13,535 bases of DNA, taken from positions 1 through 13,535 of the forward strand of contig PXAU01000350.1 of assembly GCA_003567075.1 (NCBI GenBank), read 5' to 3'. Each line of letters opens with the position of its first letter. Within the stretch, counting starts at the first letter, position 1. This document shows, piece by piece, positions 8,779-13,535 of this stretch. Below the pieces are notes generated by a model. It worked only from the letters and a program-made list of their open reading frames with translations. It searched no databases and was not told the DNA's origin. A program made the position numbers and the translations under genes. This DNA is from Trueperaceae bacterium. GTDB taxonomy: Bacteria; Deinococcota; Deinococci; Deinococcales; Trueperaceae.

Positions 8779-8794
8779 CGGGACGATCGTCCCG
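8779..8794. promoter_or_regulatory. Perfect 16-bp palindrome between the divergent TPR gene and ctaA
   Basis: CGGGACGATCGTCCCG is a perfect two-fold palindrome, with its edge about 40 bp upstream of the candidate ctaA -10 (8835-8840). Uninterrupted symmetry of this kind suits a dimeric transcription factor. No regulator gene is adjacent, so the binding protein is unknown. The remainder of 8599-8903 shows no coding region. Confidence 0.4.
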
Positions 8795-8834
8795 TTCTGG
8801 GTGCGACATCACCCAGGTGGGTGTCCGACCCGTG

Positions 8835-8840
8835 TACGAT
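8835..8840 (+). promoter_or_regulatory. Candidate -10 for the ctaA-ctaB-surf1 operon
   Basis: TACGAT lies 64 nt upstream of the ctaA ATG. No good -35 hexamer is found 16-18 nt before it, so an activator may be needed, or this is not the real promoter. A TTGACG at 8742 looks like a -35 but has no partner -10. Confidence 0.3.
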
Positions 8841-8903
8841 GCCCGCGGCGCCACGTTCGAGCGTGCGCGCCATGCGTCGCCGGGGACGCCGACGAGGACA
8901 TGC

Positions 8904-9905
8904 ATGGACAAGAACGAGCCGAGATCCTACCGGCCCGCTTGGGCGACGACGCCGACGCTGGCGTGGGTGACCTTGTGGGCGAACGTCGTGGTGATCATCC
9001 AAGGCGCTTTCGTGCGCGCTACGGGCTCCGGTGCGGGCTGCGGCTCGCATTGGCCGACATGCAACGGTGAACTCGTGCCACTCTCGGGCGACGTGCACAC
9101 CGCGATCGAGTTCGGGCACCGGCTGCTGTCGTTGGTGGTGCTGTTCCTCGGCGCCTGGCTGCTGCGGCGGGTCTACCGCGAGCGCTCGGGTAACCGGGGT
9201 GCGTACGTGTTCGGCCTGGCAGCATTCATCTTCCTGCTGATCGAGGCAGGCCTCGGCGCGCTCACCGTGCTGTGGGGCCTGACCGGCGACAACCAGTCGA
9301 CCGCCCGCGGCCTGATGGTGGCGACCCACCTGGTCAACTCGCTGTTCCTCATGGGGACGCTGGCGGCGACCGTCGTGTACGCGCGGCGCGACCGGCCGGC
9401 GTACCCGCTGCGGCTCGCGCAGCAGGGACCGCTGCTCACGGTGCTGTTGGTCGGCCTCATCGGCATGCAGGTGCTCATGTTCAGCGGTGGGATCGCGGCG
9501 ATGGGGAACACCATGTTCCCGTCGGAGTCCCTGGCCGAGGGTATCGCCGCGGACTTCGATCCCGCGTCCCATCCCCTCATCCGCTTGCGCATCCTGCACC
9601 CGCTCATCGCCATCGCCGTCGGGGTGTACCTGTTCCTGGCGCTTGGCGCCGCGCGTTGGTTGAAGCCTGTCGAGGAGGGCCGGCGGCTGCGGCAATGGCT
9701 GCTCGGCACGTACGTCGTGCAGCTCGTCGTGGGGACGGTGAACCTGGCGCTCCTCGCGCCGATCGTGCTGCAGATGCTGCATCTGGGTCTGGCCGTGCTG
9801 GCCTTCAGCCTGTTGGCGGCCCTGTCGGTGGTCATGCTCGGGGCGCCGGATCCCGTGCGGCGACCGGTCGCGACCCTTGCCGGCGGACGATTGGAGCGTG
9901 TCTGA
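8904..9905 (+). CDS. ctaA: Heme A synthase (COX15/CtaA)
   Basis: A membrane enzyme that oxidises the C8 methyl group of heme O to the formyl group of heme A, needed for aa3-type cytochrome c oxidase. The 333-aa product has about eight hydrophobic segments. Candidate heme-ligand histidines are His72, His142, His232 and His293, each in a membrane segment. Glu69 in IEFGHR matches the conserved Glu of the ExxH motif. Cys46 and Cys53 in the first outer loop (GCGSHWPTC) are spaced like the Bacillus CtaA pair. I chose the ATG at 8904 because GAGG lies about 6 nt upstream and the first helix follows. The stop is one base from the ctaB start. Thermus fuses CtaA and CtaB in one chain; here they are separate. 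Confidence 0.95.
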   Translation: MDKNEPRSYRPAWATTPTLAWVTLWANVVVIIQGAFVRATGSGAGCGSHWPTCNGELVPLSGDVHTAIEFGHRLLSLVVLFLGAWLLRRVYRERSGNRGAYVFGLAAFIFLLIEAGLGALTVLWGLTGDNQSTARGLMVATHLVNSLFLMGTLAATVVYARRDRPAYPLRLAQQGPLLTVLLVGLIGMQVLMFSGGIAAMGNTMFPSESLAEGIAADFDPASHPLIRLRILHPLIAIAVGVYLFLALGAARWLKPVEEGRRLRQWLLGTYVVQLVVGTVNLALLAPIVLQMLHLGLAVLAFSLLAALSVVMLGAPDPVRRPVATLAGGRLERV

Positions 9906-9906
9906 G

Positions 9907-10815
9907 ATGGCGACCGCCTCGGCGACCGCGCGCGCGGCCACCTGGCGCGACTACCTCGCGCTCACCAAGCCCAAGGTCATCAGCCTGCTCCTGCTGACCA
10001 CCGTCGGTGCCATGTTCATCGCGGCCGAGGGCTTCCCCGGCCTGATCCCGCTCTTGGGCCTGCTGGTCGGCGGGTACATGTCGGCCGGCGCAGCAGGCGT
10101 GTACAACATGGCCTACGATCGCGACATCGACGGCCGCATGCGGCGCACGGCCACCCGGCCGACCGTCACCGACGTCGTGCCCATCCGCAACGCGCTGGTG
10201 TTCGCGGGCGTGCTCACGGTGCTCTCGTTCGTGGTGATCTGGGCCGCATCCAACCTGTTGGCGGCCTTGCTGTCGTGGGCGGGCATCGCCTTCTACGTCG
10301 TGATCTACACCATCTGGCTGAAGCGCACCACCTGGCAGAACATCGTCATCGGTGGCGCTGCCGGCGCCATCCCGCCGCTGGTGGGTTGGGCGGCCGTGAC
10401 GGGCGAGCTGTCGCTGCTGGCCTGGCTGCTGTTCGCGCTGGTGTTCCTGTGGACGCCGGTGCACTTCTGGGCGCTGGCGCTGATGATCAAGGACGACTAC
10501 GCAGCGGTCGGCGTGCCGATGGCGCCGGCGGTGATCGGCGAGCGCGCGACGGTGCTGCAGATGGTCATGTACGGCGCGCTCACCATCCTGCTCACGGTGA
10601 TCCCGTTCGCGCTGCAGGCGTTCAGCCTGGCGTACTTCCTGGCCGCGCTGGCGCTCAACGTCGTGCTGGCGCTGCGGGTGCTGCGGCTGTTCGCGCTGGT
10701 GCGCAGCGGCGGGAGCATCGACCGCGCGACGGCGCTGCCGGTCTATAAGTTCTCGATGCTCTACCTGGCGCTGATCTTCCTTTCGATGGCGCTCGACCGC
10801 GTGCTCTTCGTCTGA
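9907..10815 (+). CDS. ctaB: Protoheme IX farnesyltransferase (heme O synthase)
   Basis: A UbiA-family membrane prenyltransferase that attaches farnesyl to heme B to make heme O, the substrate of CtaA. In the 302-aa product the first Asp-rich motif is NMAYDRDIDGRM (Asn67, Asp71, Asp75). The second conserved loop is KDDYAAVGVPM (Asp196-197). The N-terminal LTKPKVISLLLLT and the central TIWLKRTTWQNIVIGG are typical of CtaB/CyoE. About nine membrane segments are apparent. The ATG at 9907 follows the ctaA stop by one base, with GGAG about 10 nt upstream. A GTG at 9898 or TTG at 9877 in the same frame would overlap ctaA and is less likely. Co-translation with ctaA is expected. Confidence 0.95.
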   Translation: MATASATARAATWRDYLALTKPKVISLLLLTTVGAMFIAAEGFPGLIPLLGLLVGGYMSAGAAGVYNMAYDRDIDGRMRRTATRPTVTDVVPIRNALVFAGVLTVLSFVVIWAASNLLAALLSWAGIAFYVVIYTIWLKRTTWQNIVIGGAAGAIPPLVGWAAVTGELSLLAWLLFALVFLWTPVHFWALALMIKDDYAAVGVPMAPAVIGERATVLQMVMYGALTILLTVIPFALQAFSLAYFLAALALNVVLALRVLRLFALVRSGGSIDRATALPVYKFSMLYLALIFLSMALDRVLFV

Positions 10816-10816
10816 C

Positions 10817-11692
10817 GTGGCGTCGCCGCCCCGAACGCCCTGGCGCAGCCTGCTGACGCCTGCCTGGATCGCTGGCCACCTCCTGGCGATCGCGGTCGTG
10901 GTGTCGTTCAGCAACTTCGGGGCCTGGCAGCTGCGCCGCCACGAGCAGCGGGTCGAGCAGAACGCCCTCATCGAGGCGCGCTTGGCCGAGCCGCCAGTCC
11001 GGCTCGAGACCGCGCTCGCCGCGGTGGAGGCCGAACGGCGCGCGAGCGCGAACGCGGGTGATCCTGATCCGCTCGCGTATCGGCGCGTGCGCGTGACCGG
11101 CCACTTCGATCCCGAGCACGAGGTGCTCCGCCGGCCCGTGTCGCGTGACGGGACGCCCGGCTTCCACGTGGTGACGCCGCTGGTGCTCGCCGACGGCAGC
11201 GCGGTGCTGGTGGAGCGCGGCTGGGTGCCGCAGCAGTACGACCGGGTGCCGCTCGACGCTGCGCCGCCGCCGGCGGGGGAGGTCACGATCGACGCCTTGG
11301 CGTTCGCCGGTGACCGGCCGCCTAGCGGCGCGTGGGCGGCGCTGGCGCCGCGCGACCCGCCCGACGTGGTCCTCACGCAGGTGGCGTACGTCGATCCGGT
11401 TCGCTTGGCCGAGCAGGTGCCGTACCCGCTGCAGCCGCTACGGCTGGTGCTCGATGCCGAGCCTCGCCCGCCCGGCGATCGACGGCTCCCGTTGCCGCCC
11501 GTCGCACCCGAGGTCACGCTGGGCCCGCACCTCGGCTACGCCATCCAGTGGTACGGCTTCGTCGCCGTCGTCGTGATCGGCTACGCGGCGCTGATGCGTC
11601 GCCGCTACCGTGAAGCGGCGGCCGCGGGTGCTGGCGCCGCGGGTGCCGGCACCGAGGTCGAGCCGGTCAGCGCGCCGCCTGGGCGTCCGTAG
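10817..11692 (+). CDS. SURF1-family cytochrome c oxidase assembly protein
   Basis: SURF1 proteins sit in the membrane and help insert heme A into subunit I of cytochrome c oxidase. The 291-aa product has the family layout: an N-terminal membrane segment (about 16-34) followed by GAWQLRRHEQR, a large outer domain containing YRRVRVTGHFDPEHE and VLVERGWVPQQ, and a C-terminal HLGYAIQWYGF entering a second membrane segment (about 245-261). The last 30 residues are Ala/Gly/Pro-rich and not conserved. The start is a GTG one base after the ctaB stop with no clear Shine-Dalgarno, so it depends on coupling. Its 3' end overlaps the opposing transaldolase gene by 26 bp. Family and operon context agree well. 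Confidence 0.92.
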   Translation: MASPPRTPWRSLLTPAWIAGHLLAIAVVVSFSNFGAWQLRRHEQRVEQNALIEARLAEPPVRLETALAAVEAERRASANAGDPDPLAYRRVRVTGHFDPEHEVLRRPVSRDGTPGFHVVTPLVLADGSAVLVERGWVPQQYDRVPLDAAPPPAGEVTIDALAFAGDRPPSGAWAALAPRDPPDVVLTQVAYVDPVRLAEQVPYPLQPLRLVLDAEPRPPGDRRLPLPPVAPEVTLGPHLGYAIQWYGFVAVVVIGYAALMRRRYREAAAAGAGAAGAGTEVEPVSAPPGRP

Positions 11693-12791
11693 CCCGCGCG
11701 ATCGTCTGAAGCAACGCGTCGAAGGGTTGGACGAACTTCGTCACGCCCTCATCCTCCAGACGCCGCGTCACCGCGTCGAGGTCGATCCCGAGGTCGGTGA
11801 GCTCGCGCAGCGTGCGCGCCGCCGCCTCGAGGTCGTCGGCAAGTCGCGGCTTCGGGTCGCCCTCGCGGCGGTAGGCGTCGAGCGTCTCGCGCGGCAACGT
11901 GGTGATCGTCGAGGCGCCGATGAGCGGCTCGACGTACATGGTGGCCGGGTAACGCGGGTCCTTCACCCCCGTCGACGCCCACAGGAGCCATTGCGGGCGC
12001 GCCCCATGCGCAGCGAGGGCCGCGAAGCGCTCGCCGCCGAAGCGCTCGTGGTAGATCACGAACGCGCGCTTGGCCGAGGCGATCGCCGCGCGGCCGCGCA
12101 GCGCCGCCGCCCGTTCGCCGACCTCGCCCCCGCGCGCGGCCAGTTCGTCGAGCACGGGGTCGATGGCCACGTCGATGCGGGAGAGGAAGAAGCTCGCGAC
12201 CGACGCGAGCCCGTGGAGCGGCTCGGCTGCAGCCAGTCGGTCCTCGAGGCCGGCCAGGTACGCCTCGGCCACCGCCTGGTAGCGGGGCAGCCCGAACAGC
12301 AGCGTGACGTTCAGGTTGACGCCCTCGGCGGTCAGGCGCCGGATCGCGCCCAGGCCGGCGGCCGTGCCGGGCACCTTGATGAACACGTTCGGCCTTGCCA
12401 GCTCGCGCCACAGCCGCTTCGCCTCCGTGACGGTGGCGCGCTCGTCGTGGGCCAGGTGCGGGGAGACCTCCAGCGACACGTAGCCGTGCTGGCCGTCGCT
12501 CGTGCGGTAGAGGTCAGCGAACAGGTCGGCGGCGTCCTGGATGTCCTCGATGGTCAGCGTCTCGAAGATGGCTTCGACCGAGCGGCCTTCGCCAGCGAGG
12601 TCGGCGATGGCGTCGTCGTAGGCGTCGCTGCCGCCGATCGCCTTGGCGAAGATGGCGGGGTTCGAAGTGACGCCGTGGAGGCCGTCGTCACGGATGAGGC
12701 GCTGCAGATCACCATCGCGCAGCATGGTGCGGCTGAGCTCGTCGAGATAGACGGATTGACCGAGCGCCGATACGTGCCGCAGTGGGTTCAT
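11667..12791 (-). CDS. tal: Transaldolase
   Basis: A cytoplasmic pentose phosphate pathway enzyme that moves a dihydroxyacetone unit between sugar phosphates through a Schiff base. The catalytic Lys is Lys139 in NVFIKVPGTAAG (codon 12375-12377). DGLHGVTSNPAIFAKAI, the EVSP strand, GVNLNVTLLFG and the late LWASTGVKDP and ITTLP segments follow in the correct barrel order, and the end GVTKFVQPFDALL is typical. At 374 aa it matches the longer actinobacterial/cyanobacterial-type transaldolase rather than the short 215-aa form. I chose the ATG at 12789-12791 because AGGAG lies 5 nt upstream; the frame continues to 12806 with another ATG (MGGDVM) that has no such site. Its last eight codons overlap surf1 in antisense. 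Confidence 0.95.
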   Translation of the reverse strand: MNPLRHVSALGQSVYLDELSRTMLRDGDLQRLIRDDGLHGVTSNPAIFAKAIGGSDAYDDAIADLAGEGRSVEAIFETLTIEDIQDAADLFADLYRTSDGQHGYVSLEVSPHLAHDERATVTEAKRLWRELARPNVFIKVPGTAAGLGAIRRLTAEGVNLNVTLLFGLPRYQAVAEAYLAGLEDRLAAAEPLHGLASVASFFLSRIDVAIDPVLDELAARGGEVGERAAALRGRAAIASAKRAFVIYHERFGGERFAALAAHGARPQWLLWASTGVKDPRYPATMYVEPLIGASTITTLPRETLDAYRREGDPKPRLADDLEAAARTLRELTDLGIDLDAVTRRLEDEGVTKFVQPFDALLQTIARATDAQAAR

Positions 12792-12815
12792 GACGTCTCC
12801 TCCCATGACGGTTCG

Positions 12816-12843
12816 AGGATACTCGGCGATGCGCTGCCGTCAC
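12816..12843 (-). promoter_or_regulatory. Promoter candidate for tal
   Basis: On the minus strand GTGACG (-35 like, 12838-12843) and TATCCT (-10, 12816-12821) are 16 bp apart in the 55-bp gap between the Rieske gene stop and tal. Transcription would start about 18 nt before the tal ATG. The match is moderate. Read-through from the Rieske gene is equally possible. Confidence 0.4.
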
Positions 12844-12846
12844 AGC

Positions 12847-13467
12847 TCAGGGCGGCGGCTCGGCGCCGTCCGCCTCGATCATCGCGACGCCGTCGCGGTG
12901 GACGAGCCGCAACCGCACCCGCGGCAGGGGCTGGACGGCGGGGCCGCTCACCACGCGCCCGGCGCGGCGTGGATCGAAGACGCTGTAATGGCAGGCGCAG
13001 GTCAGTTGCGGAGCGTCGCCACGGTGGTTGAAGGCGAAGGCGATGGCCTCCGGATCGAGGTTGAGGTCGACGAGGCAGCCCAGGTGGGTGCAGATGCGGC
13101 TGAAGCCGGCCAGCACCGTCGCGTCGTCATCCGCGGCGGCGTCTGCGGCGGCGTCCGCCGGCGCGATGACCAGGCTGCCTGGGATGGCGACCGGCAGCCG
13201 CACCGCGAGGCAGGGGAGGCCAGCCAACACGAACGCCTCGGCGTCCCACGGGGCGGCGAACCGCTCCAGCGGCGCCACGCTGACCGGCTCTCGCGCTTCG
13301 AAGCGCGGCGGATCGGCCGGTGCAGCCTTGCTGAAGTGGACGCGCCAGACCTCGCGCGCGCCGAAGCCCGCCCCCGCCAGGGCCGCCAGGACCGGGATCC
13401 GCCATAACCAGACGGAGAACGCGCGTCGGGACGGGTCGGGCGGACCCTCGGGTCGGCGCTCGCCCAT
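12847..13467 (-). CDS. Rieske [2Fe-2S] iron-sulfur protein with Tat-type signal
   Basis: An electron-transfer protein, probably facing the periplasm and part of a quinol-oxidising complex. The N-terminus has SRRAF (Arg14-Arg15) followed by a hydrophobic stretch (about 18-36), as in Tat-exported, membrane-anchored Rieske proteins. Box 1 is CTHLGC (Cys126, His128, Cys131) and box 2 is CACH (Cys157, Cys159, His160), giving four cluster ligands and the disulfide pair. After His160 come Tyr-Ser-Val-Phe-Asp; the Ser is kept but Phe replaces the Tyr seen in high-potential mitochondrial forms. The loop between boxes (25 residues) is longer than in the bovine protein (13). An Ala/Asp-rich stretch (104-115) precedes box 1. 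The ATG start is 3 nt after the stop of a probable cytochrome c gene, so the two are coupled. Confidence 0.92.
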   Translation of the reverse strand: MGERRPEGPPDPSRRAFSVWLWRIPVLAALAGAGFGAREVWRVHFSKAAPADPPRFEAREPVSVAPLERFAAPWDAEAFVLAGLPCLAVRLPVAIPGSLVIAPADAAADAAADDDATVLAGFSRICTHLGCLVDLNLDPEAIAFAFNHRGDAPQLTCACHYSVFDPRRAGRVVSGPAVQPLPRVRLRLVHRDGVAMIEADGAEPPP

Positions 13468-13470
13468 CGC

Positions 13471-13535
13471 TCAGCGGGGGGTGGCCACGTCCACGGCCAG
13501 CCAGCGCACCAGGGCCTCGATCTCGGCCTCGCTCA
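13471..13535 (-). CDS. Probable c-type cytochrome, last 21 codons only
   Basis: The minus strand entering the window reads in frame SEAEIEALVRWLAVDVATPR then TGA (13471-13473), immediately upstream of the Rieske start (TGAGCGATG). The pattern S-x-A-E-I-E-A-L-V-x-W-L is typical of the C-terminal helix of small cytochromes c, and a cytochrome partner makes sense beside a Rieske protein. The CxxCH motif is outside the window, so identity rests on this short tail and on context. Confidence 0.55.
   Translation of the reverse strand, partial: SEAEIEALVRWLAVDVATPR

Noticed and set aside
7436..8911. A 491-codon minus-strand frame overlapping the TPR gene
   Set aside because: It is the same DNA in another frame. 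The product is Arg/Gly/Pro-rich, while the TPR frame has a signal peptide and repeat pattern.
9832..11517. A 561-codon open frame on the minus strand across ctaB and surf1
   Set aside because: It is a low-complexity, His/Arg/Gln-rich translation antisense to two well-conserved genes, with no start signal or domain.

Overview
The window is a GC-rich bacterial chromosome segment carrying ordinary core genes, with no sign of phage, insertion sequences, CRISPR or RNA genes. The best clue to the organism is a glutaminyl-tRNA synthetase with a YqeY/GatB-tail domain fused at its C-terminus, an architecture described in Deinococcus. Supporting signs are a short Thermus-type EF-Ts (197 aa), a COX15-type heme A synthase and a Rieske/cytochrome c pair. 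I infer a member of the Deinococcota, possibly a Truepera-like lineage. The phylum is fairly likely; the family is a guess. About half of the chosen starts are GTG or TTG.

Layout: (1) 1-618, plus strand: the C-terminal part of a serine carboxypeptidase-like (S10) peptidase. (2) 644-7190, minus strand: a translation and phospholipid cluster, transcribed in the order rpsB, tsf, pyrH, frr, cdsA, glnS. It covers ribosomal protein S2, EF-Ts, UMP kinase, ribosome recycling factor, CDP-diglyceride synthase and GlnRS. S2 carries a long acidic, Pro/Ala-rich tail ending in five tandem PSGEA units. (3) 7450-8598, minus strand: a secreted TPR-repeat protein read from a TTG start. (4) 8599-8903: a 305-bp divergent intergenic region with a perfect 16-bp palindrome. 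(5) 8904-11692, plus strand: a tightly packed ctaA-ctaB-surf1 operon for heme A synthesis and cytochrome c oxidase assembly, with 1-nt gaps between genes. (6) 11667-12791, minus strand: a transaldolase whose 3' end overlaps the 3' end of surf1 by 26 bp. (7) 12847-13535, minus strand: a Tat-exported Rieske iron-sulfur protein preceded by the last codons of a probable c-type cytochrome.

The genes form two themes. The minus-strand cluster groups factors for ribosome assembly, elongation, recycling, UTP supply and membrane lipid precursors. The right half serves aerobic respiration: heme A is made from heme B through heme O by CtaB and CtaA, and SURF1 helps insert it into an aa3-type oxidase whose structural genes are not in the window. 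The Rieske and cytochrome c genes probably belong to a quinol-oxidising electron-transfer chain.

I found no clearly new biological system. The points most worth a second look are the S2 tail, the domain-fused GlnRS, the cysteine pattern in the TPR protein, the long inter-box loop in the Rieske protein, the possible leader structures upstream of rpsB and frr, and the palindrome between the TPR gene and ctaA.
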